DNA of 64,000 nucleotides from WGMI01 sp041739275 (GTDB lineage: Bacteria; Bacteroidota; Bacteroidia; Flavobacteriales; Schleiferiaceae). The stretch is taken from the NCBI GenBank assembly GCA_041739275.1, contig JBGSOF010000007.1, positions 1 through 64,000 of the forward strand, written 5' to 3'. Each line of letters opens with the position of its first letter. Positions within the stretch are counted from its first letter, which is position 1. A program made the translations under genes and the position numbers. Shown here in pieces: positions 24,829 to 33,255 of this stretch. The notes under the pieces were generated by a model, which worked only from the letters and a program-made list of their open reading frames with translations, was not told the origin of the DNA and did not search any database.

Positions 24829-25476
24829 ATGATACAAGCATTTAAACAGAACTGGTGGATTTGGACAATTCGCGGGCTCATTTTTGTGGTTTTTGGCCTT
24901 TTGGTTCTGGCCACACCCATCAATAATGTTTTCAAGTTTCTGGCATTCTTATTTTTAGGACTCGGAGCCCTCGAGCTCTTTTTGGGAATTGGGGTCGCCA
25001 AACAACCGATGAAACGGGTTTTTTGGTTCGTGAATGCCGCGCTCGATTTAGGACTTTCACTCTTTATTCTCTTCTCTCCAAACAGCGAAGACGTCTACAA
25101 CAATGTCCTCGGGGTTTGGTCGATTTTGATCGGCGGCTTCATGCTGTACCAAGCTTCTGCGAGCAAGCAGAACAGAATCATCATGGTGGTGCTCGGACTG
25201 GTGTTCGTCGCCTCGGGTTTTATTCTCATGCTAGACATACTCGACGACGGAACGACAGGCAAGCAGATTGGCGGTCTTTTTACCTTGATTTTCGGCTTGT
25301 TCCTTTCGCTTTATTCCTTCCGTCTGCGCCCGACCAAAGAAGATCGATTGCAATGGCTCGAAAAAGACCGCGAGCACGCCAAAACACTCGAAGCCAAGGC
25401 CGAAAAGGCGCGTCTCAAAGAGGCTTCACACGCCAAAGGTCTGAGCGAAGCAAGCCGTAAAATGGACGGGGAATAA
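24829..25476 (+). CDS. HdeD-like DUF308 membrane protein
   Basis: 215 residues with six membrane helices in three hairpin pairs (to about 165), the layout of the HdeD/DUF308 family. The helices are followed by a charged helical tail (about 168-215) rich in Glu, Lys and Ala that could be a coiled coil. HdeD is linked to acid tolerance in enterobacteria; the function in Bacteroidota is unknown. Short AT-rich leader; the preceding glycosyltransferase ends 78 bases upstream. Confidence 0.8.
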   Translation: MIQAFKQNWWIWTIRGLIFVVFGLLVLATPINNVFKFLAFLFLGLGALELFLGIGVAKQPMKRVFWFVNAALDLGLSLFILFSPNSEDVYNNVLGVWSILIGGFMLYQASASKQNRIIMVVLGLVFVASGFILMLDILDDGTTGKQIGGLFTLIFGLFLSLYSFRLRPTKEDRLQWLEKDREHAKTLEAKAEKARLKEASHAKGLSEASRKMDGE

Positions 25477-25733
25477 GAAAAGCACGTCGGTTAACCGACC
25501 TAAAAAAGTCTTTTCTAAGCGCATTTTTGGGGTCACGGGATGTTTCTGGGAGAGACATGCTTTTCATGCAAATATTTAGACTATGCCGGAACCCACATGA
25601 TTGCAATAGACTAATTCCCTTTCTTGTCCGATGCAGTTCTTATTCGTATTGGAATCGATCTCTCGAGGCTTCGCCGATGAGCATTGTAAGATGGCCTTCG
25701 CTGTTCATTCCCTCTCTACGACCTTGATGTCTT

Positions 25734-25753
25734 CCCCGCACAATCGTGCGGGG
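25734..25753. repeat. REP-like hairpin, 8-bp perfect stem
   Basis: CCCCGCAC and GTGCGGGG pair around the loop AATC. Stem length, 4-base loop and intergenic position resemble the extragenic palindromes mobilised by RAYT transposases, one of which lies at 46540. Its sequence differs from the palindromes beside that gene. Confidence 0.6.
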
Positions 25754-25820
25754 CTACATGTGTCCGTTGGTGTTAATGCGTCGCGGAGGCCTTCTTTCTT
25801 TGCTGCTCCAAAGAAAGAGT

Positions 25821-25844
25821 AGAGCCACGATGGCTCGTGGCTCT
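25821..25844. repeat. REP-like hairpin, 10-bp perfect stem
   Basis: Arms AGAGCCACGA and TCGTGGCTCT are perfectly complementary around the loop TGGC. It lies 67 bases from the hairpin at 25734 and has the same shape (8-10 bp GC-rich stem, 4-base loop). Confidence 0.62.
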
Positions 25845-26185
25845 GTCGGAGGTCCAACCTTGAATCTTTTCTACCGGTCGCGCTCTCTTGTCCCACCTCG
25901 TTATTGATTTTTTTTAGGGGCGCTTTGGCCGAGGTCGCCGCCGCAGAATATTAAATAGGAAATTGCGGCTGTTGTGCGACTCGGCGTCGCTGCCCTTGGG
26001 TTTTCTAAATCAACATACCCGGAGTCCATAGGCTTTAGGCACCTTGATATTCGGGCACCTCGCTGATTACGGTACAAACAGATTTCTTCATTGATTTTAA
26101 GTTTTGTGGAAAATCTAATATTTCTTAACTGAAAAACTTAAACGTTAGTGAATCATTTAGCACTTCTACTTTTCCGAAATCAAGG

Positions 26186-26461
26186 TCATTTGCATTGGCC
26201 GCCACAAATTTTAGCAGACCAGTGGAAGGGCCCTCCAAATTCTTTGAATCCGAGCCGGTTGGCGGGTACCTGCAGGCAATATTCAAAGAAAGCGAGCCCC
26301 CAAGAAAACACGATGGCTTTAAAAAGCGTCTTCGCACCCCCGGAGGAGTGGGCAGAAAGTTGCGGAATCTTGAGATGTGCATACCAGGCGAGCGTCATAA
26401 AAACACTCGAACCCAAAAAGAGCAGTACAGTGGAAAAACCCATGTGCATCGAAGTGCGCAA
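26186..26461 (-). pseudogene. Truncated DUF486 (DMT family) membrane protein gene
   Basis: The first ~75 residues follow the DUF486 pattern closely: VLLFLGSSVFMTLAWYAHLK, then ISWG-like VFSWGLAFFEYCLQVPANR and GFKEFGGPF. After GGPF the usual QLKxxQExxTLxxF helix and the last membrane segments are missing. The frame reads an unrelated WSAKICGGQCK and stops, and neither other frame downstream restores the family. Full members are about 110-120 residues, so the gene has lost its 3' third. Position beside repeats supports a rearrangement. ATGs at 26461, 26449 and 26443 are all possible starts. Confidence 0.7.
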
Positions 26462-26525
26462 GATGGAGCAAAAATGAAATTCTCCCTAAAAAATCAATAG
26501 AAGCAGATGCGGCGACGGGTCTAAA

Positions 26526-26813
26526 TCAGATGCGCTCCCAAAGGGGGGGCTCGCTTTCGCCGGGTCGGAGAATTTGAGGTCTCTTGCCTGTGATGGCTTC
26601 GATTCTGCGCGTGTCGGCTTCGCTGAGCCCGAGTGCGTAAATGGTGAATCCGTTGTCGGGCCTGTCGGCGGGAGCGAGCCCTTCTCCGAGAATCTCTTTC
26701 GCACAGTCGACCAAGCGCTTCACCTTGGCTTCGACAGATTGCATCGGATACGTATTTTGAACAGATTCTTCTTTCAATTTATTCACAATGGCGCGTTGTA
26801 TCCGTGATCTCAT
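26526..26813 (-). CDS. Hypothetical protein, 95 aa
   Basis: A soluble, charged 95-residue protein of unrecognised family, with an N-terminal basic helix (MRSRIQRAIVNKLKEES) and a C-terminal half with GFTIYALGLSEADTRRIEAI that suggests a small alpha/beta domain. ATG 26813 has AAGAAGA just upstream and TATCTTCG, a near-consensus -7 box, further up; the frame continues to 26942 but with a hydrophobic, unlikely extension. It stands alone, divergent from the cbb3 operon. Confidence 0.5.
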   Translation of the reverse strand: MRSRIQRAIVNKLKEESVQNTYPMQSVEAKVKRLVDCAKEILGEGLAPADRPDNGFTIYALGLSEADTRRIEAITGKRPQILRPGESEPPLWERI

Positions 26814-26853
26814 GGCAAATCTTCTTGTTTGATCGGGACGAAGATATAAGAAA

Positions 26854-26901
26854 AAGCTTGTAGGAAAAAATAATGTTGTAGTCATTATATAAGCTTTTTT
26901 T
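26854..26901 (+). terminator. AT-rich hairpin with T-run, possible terminator
   Basis: AAGCTT (26854-26859) can pair with AAGCTT (26891-26896), enclosing ATAATG/CATTAT, and seven T follow. Stem is AT-rich, and no plus-strand gene clearly ends here, so this is only a candidate. Confidence 0.3.
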
Positions 26902-26978
26902 ATATCGATTCGAAGAAACATGACCGAAATCAGGTTTATCACTGACGGATGTCATACCTGAAGCCCTTGCGAGGCGGC

Positions 26979-26998
26979 TAGTTTTGATCCGTAATCAA
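26979..26998 (+). promoter_or_regulatory. cbb3 operon promoter with an FNR-like half-site pair
   Basis: TAGTTTTG (26979-26986) is a perfect -7 box 25 bases before ccoS. Overlapping it, TTGAT (26984-26988) and ATCAA (26994-26998) form an inverted repeat with a 5-base spacer, whereas the FNR/Anr consensus has 4. Oxygen-responsive control would suit a high-affinity oxidase, but the spacing mismatch weakens the case. Confidence 0.4.
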
Positions 26999-27011
26999 GA
27001 TCGAGCCGTTT

Positions 27012-27185
27012 ATGAGCGTTTTATACGTTTTGGTGATTGTGAGTCTGTGCGTTGCCCTAGGCTTTTTGGCTGCCTTCGTGTGGTCGGTTCGCTCCGGGCA
27101 GCTCGACGACGACCGTTCGCCTTCGGTGCGCATGCTCATCGACGATCGAGAACCCACGGCGCCTGTCGAGGCCGAAAAACCTTAA
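27012..27185 (+). CDS. ccoS: cbb3 oxidase assembly protein CcoS
   Basis: 57 residues: one N-terminal membrane helix (SVLYVLVIVSLCVALGFLAAF) followed by W, a basic turn and GQLDDDRSPSVRMLID, the conserved CcoS tail (GQfDDxxxPaxRML). CcoS is needed for cofactor insertion into cbb3 cytochrome oxidase. It ends 28 bases before ccoNO, and an ATG at 27012 is the only sensible start. The copper ATPase ccoI/fixI, usually just upstream, is not present here. The gene is too short for many callers and is easy to miss. Confidence 0.85.
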   Translation: MSVLYVLVIVSLCVALGFLAAFVWSVRSGQLDDDRSPSVRMLIDDREPTAPVEAEKP

Positions 27186-27213
27186 ACCCAAACCCACCGA
27201 AAACCGAATCCCT

Positions 27214-29373
27214 ATGCAAATGGAGCGCTTCCGTTACGACAACGTCATCGTTCGAAACTTTATCGTCGCCACTATATTATGGGGCACGGTCGGGTTTTTG
27301 GTCGGGCTTTGGATCGCCTTAGAGCTGATCTTCCCACAACTCAATTTTGAACTTCCCTTTCTAACCTACGGCCGCCTTCGGGCTCTGCACACCAACTCGG
27401 TGATTTTTGCATTTGTAGGCAATGCGATGTTCGCGGGCATCTATTACTCGCTCCAAAGGCTGCTCAAGGCGCGAATGGCCAGCGACCTGCTCAGCGCCAT
27501 CCATTTCTGGGGTTGGCAGTTGATCATCGTGGCCGCCGCCATTACCCTGCCCCTAGGTTTTACTTCGTCCAAGGAATACGCAGAGCTCGAGTGGCCCATC
27601 GACATCGCCATCGCCTTGATTTGGGTGGTGTTTGGTGTCAACATGATTTGGACCATCATCAAGCGTCGCGAGCGGCACTTGTACGTGGCCATTTGGTTTT
27701 ACATCGCCACGTTTGTCACGGTTGCGGTTCTGCACATTTTCAACAGCCTCGAACTGCCCGTTTCGGCCTTCAAGAGCTATTCGGTGTACGCCGGGGTTCA
27801 AGACGCACTGGTTCAGTGGTGGTACGGGCACAACGCAGTGGCTTTCTTTTTGACCACACCCATTTTGGGCTTGATGTACTACTTCCTGCCCAAGGCGGCC
27901 AACCGACCTGTGTACTCGTATCGGCTCTCGATTATCCACTTTTGGGCGCTGATTTTCTTGTACATCTGGGCCGGGCCTCACCACTTGCTCTATTCCGCTC
28001 TGCCCGACTGGGCGCAGAGTTTGGGAACCGTGTTTTCGATTATGCTGATCGCTCCCTCGTGGGGTGGTATGATCAACGGACTCCTCACATTGAGAGGTGC
28101 TTGGGATAAGGTGCGCGAAAGCGTGGTGCTGAAGTTCTTCGTGGTCTCCATTACGGCCTATGGCATGAGCACCTTCGAGGGCCCGATGCTTTCGTTGAAA
28201 AACGTAAACGCCATTGCCCACTTTACCGACTGGATTCCCGCACACGTGCACATCGGAACCTTGGGCTGGAACGGTTTCTTGATTTTCGGGATGATTTATT
28301 GGCTGATGCCTCGCTTGTATCGCACGAGCTTGTTCTCAGACAAAATGGCCCACGCGCATTTCTGGATCGGAACCCTCGGAATTCTGTTCTGGGCCTTGCC
28401 GATGTATGTCGCGGGCTTTACGCAGAGCTTGATGTGGAAGGAATTCAACCCCGACGGAACCCTGGCCTATGGCAACTTCTTAGAGACCGTAACCCAGATT
28501 GTTCCGATGTACGCCCTGCGCGCGCTCGGCGGAACCTTGTATCTAACGGGAATGATCCTCTTGATTGTCAACGTTATCCGCACTGTCCGCAGCGGCAGTC
28601 TGTTGCGCGAAGAAGAAGCAGAAGCCCCGGCACTCGAGGCGGTATACGCCAAACACAAAGGCGAACACTGGCATCGCCTGCTCGAGCGCAAGCCTTTGCA
28701 ACTCACTTTCTGGAGCTTGGTGGTGATTTTAATCGGTGGGATTATCGAAATCGTCCCCACCATTTTAATCAAGGAGAATGTCCCGACCATTGCAAGCGTC
28801 AAGCCGTATACGGCACTCGAACTCGAAGGTCGCGACATCTACATCCGCGAAGGCTGCAACGCATGCCACAGCCAAATGGTGCGTCCTTTCCGTTCGGAGG
28901 TGATCCGTTACGACCCGGTTGATCAGCAGTATAGCATGGCGGGTGAATTTGTCTACGACCACCCACACCTCTGGGGTTCGAAGCGAACGGGCCCCGATTT
29001 GCACCGCGAAGGCGGCAAATACCCGCACAGCTGGCACTATAACCATATGTGGGATCCGACCTCGATGAGCCCCGGATCGCTCATGCCCCGCTACACTTGG
29101 CTGTACTCTGCCGACGGCCGCGACGCTTCTCTCAACACTTCACTGACCCAGAAAAAACTCAAGGCGATGGTGAAGCTAGGAGTGCCTTACACCGAAGAGT
29201 ACATCGCCAACTGGGAAAAAGAACTGATGTCTCAGTCTCGACAAATTGCCGACGAACTCAACAAAGACCCGAACATCAAAGTGCAGCCCGAAGAAGAGAT
29301 CGTCGCACTGATTGCCTATTTGCAACGCTTGGGAACAGACATCAAAAAGGCCGACAAATTGGCCGGAAACTAG
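27214..29373 (+). CDS. ccoNO: cbb3-type cytochrome c oxidase fused subunits I and II (CcoNO)
   Basis: 719 residues. The first ~480 are CcoN: twelve membrane helices with heme and CuB histidines in YGRLRALHTN, WWYGHNAVAFFLT, GPHHLLY and HVHIGTLGWNG. After a helix near 505-525 the CcoO part follows, a periplasmic mono-heme domain with CNACH (REGCNACHSQMVRPF) and a Met ligand candidate in SPGSLMPRYTW. The enzyme reduces O2 to water with high affinity and pumps protons. N-O fusion is common in Bacteroidota, whereas Proteobacteria have separate genes. The start ATG at 27214 may be followed by a second ATG at 27220. Confidence 0.95.
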   Translation: MQMERFRYDNVIVRNFIVATILWGTVGFLVGLWIALELIFPQLNFELPFLTYGRLRALHTNSVIFAFVGNAMFAGIYYSLQRLLKARMASDLLSAIHFWGWQLIIVAAAITLPLGFTSSKEYAELEWPIDIAIALIWVVFGVNMIWTIIKRRERHLYVAIWFYIATFVTVAVLHIFNSLELPVSAFKSYSVYAGVQDALVQWWYGHNAVAFFLTTPILGLMYYFLPKAANRPVYSYRLSIIHFWALIFLYIWAGPHHLLYSALPDWAQSLGTVFSIMLIAPSWGGMINGLLTLRGAWDKVRESVVLKFFVVSITAYGMSTFEGPMLSLKNVNAIAHFTDWIPAHVHIGTLGWNGFLIFGMIYWLMPRLYRTSLFSDKMAHAHFWIGTLGILFWALPMYVAGFTQSLMWKEFNPDGTLAYGNFLETVTQIVPMYALRALGGTLYLTGMILLIVNVIRTVRSGSLLREEEAEAPALEAVYAKHKGEHWHRLLERKPLQLTFWSLVVILIGGIIEIVPTILIKENVPTIASVKPYTALELEGRDIYIREGCNACHSQMVRPFRSEVIRYDPVDQQYSMAGEFVYDHPHLWGSKRTGPDLHREGGKYPHSWHYNHMWDPTSMSPGSLMPRYTWLYSADGRDASLNTSLTQKKLKAMVKLGVPYTEEYIANWEKELMSQSRQIADELNKDPNIKVQPEEEIVALIAYLQRLGTDIKKADKLAGN

Positions 29374-29400
29374 GTTCAACTCAAAAAAGACTCCATCGCC

Positions 29401-29586
29401 ATGATGAAATATGCCAAGTCTTCCATGGAAACCATCTCCGGAATTGAAGTGTTTCCGCTCATTTCGCTCTCCATCTTCTTTCTGTTTTTTATGGCCGTGG
29501 GTTGGTATGTCTGGAAGGCCGACAAAAAACACATCAAGGCCATGAGTGAATTGCCCATCGATTCAAACGAAACCACACATTCATAA
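29401..29586 (+). CDS. ccoQ: CcoQ-like small subunit
   Basis: 61 residues: a short N-terminal stretch, one membrane helix (VFPLISLSIFFLFFMAVGWYVW) and the positively charged KADKKHIKAMSELP tail, typical of CcoQ proteins which help stabilise the cbb3 complex. Two consecutive ATG codons at 29401 and 29404; either may be used. It lies between ccoNO and ccoP, with 27 and 5 bases of spacing. Confidence 0.8.
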   Translation: MMKYAKSSMETISGIEVFPLISLSIFFLFFMAVGWYVWKADKKHIKAMSELPIDSNETTHS

Positions 29587-29591
29587 ACCCG

Positions 29592-30536
29592 ATGAAAAAC
29601 CGAGGCTCTTTCGCTCTGCGGAGCATTCAAACTGCTGCACTTTTGCTGCCTTTGACGTCCTTCGGACAAACGGTAGCCCCAAGCCCGTCCACCGGGAATG
29701 GCCGTTGGTTGGTCGACTTTTTTACCGACCCCGTGCAATTGGGTTTTGTCGTGGGGATCAGCTTGGTTTTGCTTGCGCTGCACTCGGTGAACCAAGCGCT
29801 CAACTCGCTGAGGCAAGCCCTTGCTCCCGAAGTGATTAAAGAAAAAAAGCCCGCTCCGTCTTGGTATGTCAATCTGATGAAACAAGCCACCAAGGCGACC
29901 CCGGTCGCGAAGGAGGCCGACATTATGCTCGACCACGACTACGACGGAATTCGAGAGCTCGACAACAGCCTGCCGCCCTGGTGGGTTTGGGGCTTTGGCT
30001 TTACGATTGTCTTTTCGGTGGTGTACCTGGTGCGCTATCACATTCTCGGGGTGCCACTTTCTACCCAGGAATTCGAGATCGCGATGGCCGATGCCAAAAC
30101 AGAGGTTGAAGCCTACCGAAAACTGGCGGGAGAAACCGTAGACGAGAACAATGTTGTTCTGATTTCCGATGCAGGCCGTTTGAGCGCGGGCAAAAAAATC
30201 TACGAAGCCAATTGTGTCGCTTGTCACGCGGCCGATGGAGGTGGTTTGGTCGGCCCGAACTTGACCGATCCGCAGTGGATTCACGGAGGTGGAATTGTGA
30301 ATGTGTTCAAGACCATCAAATACGGGGTGGCCGAAAAGGGAATGATCTCTTGGAAAGATCAGCTCAGCCCAAGCCAAATGCAAGACGTAGCGAGCTATGT
30401 TTTAACTTTTCAAGGAAAGACCCCGGCTGCGCCCAAAGCAGCTGAGGGCGAAGTTTGGATCGACCCCGCCGCGGCAGCCCCCACAGACACTTTGCAGTCG
30501 CAACCCGTCGACAGTACGGGTACCGCTGCGCTATAA
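29592..30536 (+). CDS. ccoP: cbb3 oxidase subunit III, single-heme CcoP
   Basis: 314 residues. An N-terminal signal-like helix and one further membrane helix near 50-70 precede an N-terminal domain with LPPWWVWGFGFTIVFSVVYLVRYH (about 132-155), the hallmark CcoP membrane segment. The C-terminal cytochrome c domain has one heme motif, CVACH, at about 212-216, and a distal Met in KGMISW. Proteobacterial CcoP usually has two hemes, and this one has only the second domain, as is common in Bacteroidota. A proline/alanine-rich tail ends the protein. Receives electrons from soluble cytochrome c. Confidence 0.9.
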   Translation: MKNRGSFALRSIQTAALLLPLTSFGQTVAPSPSTGNGRWLVDFFTDPVQLGFVVGISLVLLALHSVNQALNSLRQALAPEVIKEKKPAPSWYVNLMKQATKATPVAKEADIMLDHDYDGIRELDNSLPPWWVWGFGFTIVFSVVYLVRYHILGVPLSTQEFEIAMADAKTEVEAYRKLAGETVDENNVVLISDAGRLSAGKKIYEANCVACHAADGGGLVGPNLTDPQWIHGGGIVNVFKTIKYGVAEKGMISWKDQLSPSQMQDVASYVLTFQGKTPAAPKAAEGEVWIDPAAAAPTDTLQSQPVDSTGTAAL

Positions 30537-30548
30537 CAAAGAGTTTTT

Positions 30549-31976
30549 ATGTCCGATCATTCCTTAGACGAAGGCGAGTTTTACCGAGATGAATCTTTTC
30601 GCGACTCCATTGCCACGATTAACGCCCAAGGCAAGCGAAACTTCATTTATCCAAAAAAATCGAAGGGTCCGTGGATGAACCGAAGAAGCGCGGTGGCCTA
30701 TGGCTTGCTCGCGTTTTTGTTCTTGGCCCCATGGATCCGCATCGGCGGGCAACCTCTGCTCTTATTGGATGTCATTGGGAGGCGCTTCGTCATTTTTGGA
30801 CAGGTTTTTTGGCCCCAAGATTCGCATTTGCTGGTATTCGCAATGCTCACGGGCGTGCTCTTCGTGATTGTCTTTACAGTGATGTTCGGGCGAATTTTTT
30901 GTGGTTGGATGTGCCCTCAAACGATTTTTATGGAGCACGTCTTCCGAAAAATCGAATATTGGATCGATGGAGACCGCGGAGAGCAGCTTCGGCTGTCGCG
31001 CATGCCTTGGAACTTTGAAAAGATCTGGAAAAGGACGCTGAAGAATAGCATCTTCTTTGCCATTTCGTTCGCCATCGCGAATACCTTTTTGATGTATTTG
31101 GTCGGCTCTGATTCCTGGCTTCAAACCGTGACCGACCCTCCCAAAAACCACTTGGGCGAGTTGGCTTCCATCACTGTTTTTACAGGGGTATTTTTCTTTG
31201 TCTTTGCTTGGTTTCGCGAGCAAGTATGCCTGATTGTCTGCCCCTACGGACGATTGCAAGGCGTTTTGCTCGATCGGAATTCAACAGTGATTGCCTACGA
31301 CTACAGTCGGGGCGAAAAACGCGCTCGATTCCGCAAAGGCGAAGATCGAAAAGCAGTCGATAAAGGAGATTGCATCGATTGCGGACAATGCGTTGACGTT
31401 TGCCCGACGGGGATCGACATTCGCAACGGAACACAACTCGAGTGCATCAATTGTGCCGCGTGCATCGACGTGTGCAACACGATAATGCACAAAACCGGTC
31501 AACCGAAAGGCTTGATTCGATATGCCTCTGAAAACCAAATTGCGAAAAAAGAACCGTTCAAGTTTACCCCACGCCTCATTGCCTATACCGCTGTGCTTGC
31601 CGTCTTGCTCGGGGTGATGGGCTTTTTGTTGCGCGAGCGAAGCCCCATCGAAGCGACCATTCTCCGGGCTCCGGGCATGCTCTATCAAGACCGAGGCGAA
31701 GGAGTGTACAGCAATCTATACAATGTCAAAGTGCTGAACAAGAGCACCTCACCCATCGACATCCAGCTTGAACTCGCATCCCCAAAAGGCCGAATTGAAT
31801 GGGTCGGACGCTTCGACGGCCACGCGGATGTTCAGGCCTTGATTCAGGCCAGCTTTTTCGTCTACTTGGCTGAGGGCCAATTGTCGGGCTCCAAAACGCC
31901 TATTGAGATCATTGTGACATCGGGGGGGGAGGAACTCAGCCGAATCGAAACCAGTTTTAACGGACCCATCCGATGA
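30549..31976 (+). CDS. ccoG: cbb3 oxidase accessory protein CcoG (4Fe-4S, RdxA/FixG)
   Basis: 475 residues with about five membrane helices and the CcoG pattern: FCGWMCPQ near 118, a second pair in CLIVCPYG near 226, then two ferredoxin clusters (CIDCGQCVDVCP near 275 and CINCAACIDVCN near 295). The C-terminal ~110 residues form an immunoglobulin-like periplasmic domain. CcoG reduces copper for cbb3 assembly in studied organisms. It starts 12 bases after ccoP and overlaps ccoH by four bases (ATGA). Confidence 0.93.
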   Translation: MSDHSLDEGEFYRDESFRDSIATINAQGKRNFIYPKKSKGPWMNRRSAVAYGLLAFLFLAPWIRIGGQPLLLLDVIGRRFVIFGQVFWPQDSHLLVFAMLTGVLFVIVFTVMFGRIFCGWMCPQTIFMEHVFRKIEYWIDGDRGEQLRLSRMPWNFEKIWKRTLKNSIFFAISFAIANTFLMYLVGSDSWLQTVTDPPKNHLGELASITVFTGVFFFVFAWFREQVCLIVCPYGRLQGVLLDRNSTVIAYDYSRGEKRARFRKGEDRKAVDKGDCIDCGQCVDVCPTGIDIRNGTQLECINCAACIDVCNTIMHKTGQPKGLIRYASENQIAKKEPFKFTPRLIAYTAVLAVLLGVMGFLLRERSPIEATILRAPGMLYQDRGEGVYSNLYNVKVLNKSTSPIDIQLELASPKGRIEWVGRFDGHADVQALIQASFFVYLAEGQLSGSKTPIEIIVTSGGEELSRIETSFNGPIR

Positions 31977-32434
31977 ACCATTCAGAGCCCAAGCGTTTTG
32001 TTTTCAATTGGGGGCACGGTATGGCCGCCACCCTGGTCGCCTTTGGTGCCCTGATCATCGGTCTGGCGGTCGGAACTTTTCGGCAGAACATCGATTTGGT
32101 CGAAGACGATTATGCCGAGAGCGAGGTTCGCTACCAAGACCGTCAAATGCGCGCGGCTCGGGGAAACGAACTCGAAACTCCCCTCGAAATCGCCAAAGTG
32201 GGTGAGGAAATCGTCCTGCGAATTCCCACTTCATTGGTGGAGTCTTTTGGCTCGGCCAAGGTGTATTTGTTTCGCCCCGACGACCAAAAATTTGATCGTG
32301 TCTACGAGGCGGCCTTTGAAGCAGACGGTTTGATGCGAATCTCCACAGCTGAACTGCTTCCGGGGGTTTGGAAGGTTGTTCTCGATCTCGACCGGCCCCA
32401 AGGTTATTACAAAGTAGAAACCTTATATATCTAA
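31973..32434 (+). CDS. ccoH: FixH/CcoH-family protein
   Basis: 153 residues: a single N-terminal membrane helix (about 12-35) and a periplasmic beta-domain, the FixH/CcoH layout required for stable cbb3 assembly. Typical is the stretch NWGHGMAATLVAFGALIIGLA leading into YAESEVRYQDRQM, the usual Y-x-x-x-x-x-Y-Q motif. It begins within the end of ccoG and ends just ahead of the SafE-like gene. Its role (heme or copper handling) remains unclear in the literature. Confidence 0.85.
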   Translation: MNHSEPKRFVFNWGHGMAATLVAFGALIIGLAVGTFRQNIDLVEDDYAESEVRYQDRQMRAARGNELETPLEIAKVGEEIVLRIPTSLVESFGSAKVYLFRPDDQKFDRVYEAAFEADGLMRISTAELLPGVWKVVLDLDRPQGYYKVETLYI

Positions 32435-32438
32435 TGTG

Positions 32439-33146
32439 ATGATGTGGGTTTGGATGGCACTTGGGCTCGGTCTCGCAGGCAGCTTGCACTGTGTGGGGAT
32501 GTGCGGACCCATCGCGCTCTCACTGCCCATCGGTAGCCGGAGCGCCCTCGGAAAAGTTCGGGGAGTTGCAGTCCAGAATACCGGGCGTTTGCTGGCCTAT
32601 GCGCTTCTCGGGCTGGCCTTTGGCTCGTTCGGCCGAGGTTTGTCTTTGGCTGGTTGGCATCGATGGATTTCGATCGGTGCCGGTATTTTGATGATGGCCT
32701 CTGTTTTGATTCCTGCCCTTCTGGGCAAACTCGGCGCGGCAAGTGCGGGGATTCAGCGCAGTTTGAGCCACTTGAAAACGCTTTGGTTTTCGAGATTTAA
32801 GCCCTCTTCAGATGCGGGTCTTTTCGGCTATGGTCTGATCAACGGTTGGCTGCCTTGCGGCTTAGTTTACACCGCCGTGCTCGGGAGCCTCACTCAAGCT
32901 TCGGCCCTCAATGGAGCGGCGTTTATGCTGGTTTTTGGCGCAGGCACCCTCCCCGTCTTGGTGAGTTTGGCCGGCTTGGGCAGTTGGGTCACGCCCGCGG
33001 CCCTGGGCAAGGTTCGATCTCTGGTGCCCGTTGCTGTGCTCGTTATCGGTGCGTTGTTCATATTGAGAGGCCTCGACTTGGGGATTCCGTTCATCAGCCC
33101 TCCGAGTGCGGCACTGAGTCCGGGCTCCGCCCAGAGTTGCCATTAG
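32439..33146 (+). CDS. TauE/SafE-family (UreH-like) membrane protein, probable cbb3 copper-supply helper
   Basis: 235 residues, six membrane helices. Two cysteine motifs, GSLHCVGMCGP (about 14-24) and NGWLPCGLVYTA (about 130), are characteristic of the SafE/UreH subgroup encoded beside cbb3 genes, where they are thought to move copper or handle redox for maturation. It follows ccoH by 4 bases. Start is ambiguous: GTG 32436, ATG 32439 or ATG 32442 in one frame. A C-terminal Ser/Pro-rich tail ends in CH. Last gene of the oxidase operon. Confidence 0.8.
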   Translation: MMWVWMALGLGLAGSLHCVGMCGPIALSLPIGSRSALGKVRGVAVQNTGRLLAYALLGLAFGSFGRGLSLAGWHRWISIGAGILMMASVLIPALLGKLGAASAGIQRSLSHLKTLWFSRFKPSSDAGLFGYGLINGWLPCGLVYTAVLGSLTQASALNGAAFMLVFGAGTLPVLVSLAGLGSWVTPAALGKVRSLVPVAVLVIGALFILRGLDLGIPFISPPSAALSPGSAQSCH

Positions 33147-33255
33147 TTTCAACGACGCTCGCCGAGTGGGGAAGTGTTTCGAATTCCCGCTGAGGCTGAC
33201 GCGCGTCATAGTTTGCCAAAATCTCCTCGCTTAACTTTACGAGAAAGCCCACACC

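Larger units (their letters stand above)
25477..26185. other. Gene-poor stretch with hairpin repeats
   Basis: About 700 bases without a supportable gene. It contains the palindrome GTCGGTTAACCGAC at 25486-25499, two long hairpins at 25734 and 25821 (listed separately), and otherwise short conflicting frames. The following truncated gene and this stretch together look like decayed or hot-spot DNA. Confidence 0.55.

Noticed and set aside
25486..25499. GTCGGTTAACCGAC as a terminator of the DUF308 gene
   Set aside because: A good palindrome, but there is no T-run after it on the plus strand (CTAAAAAAG follows), so it is noted only as a palindrome.
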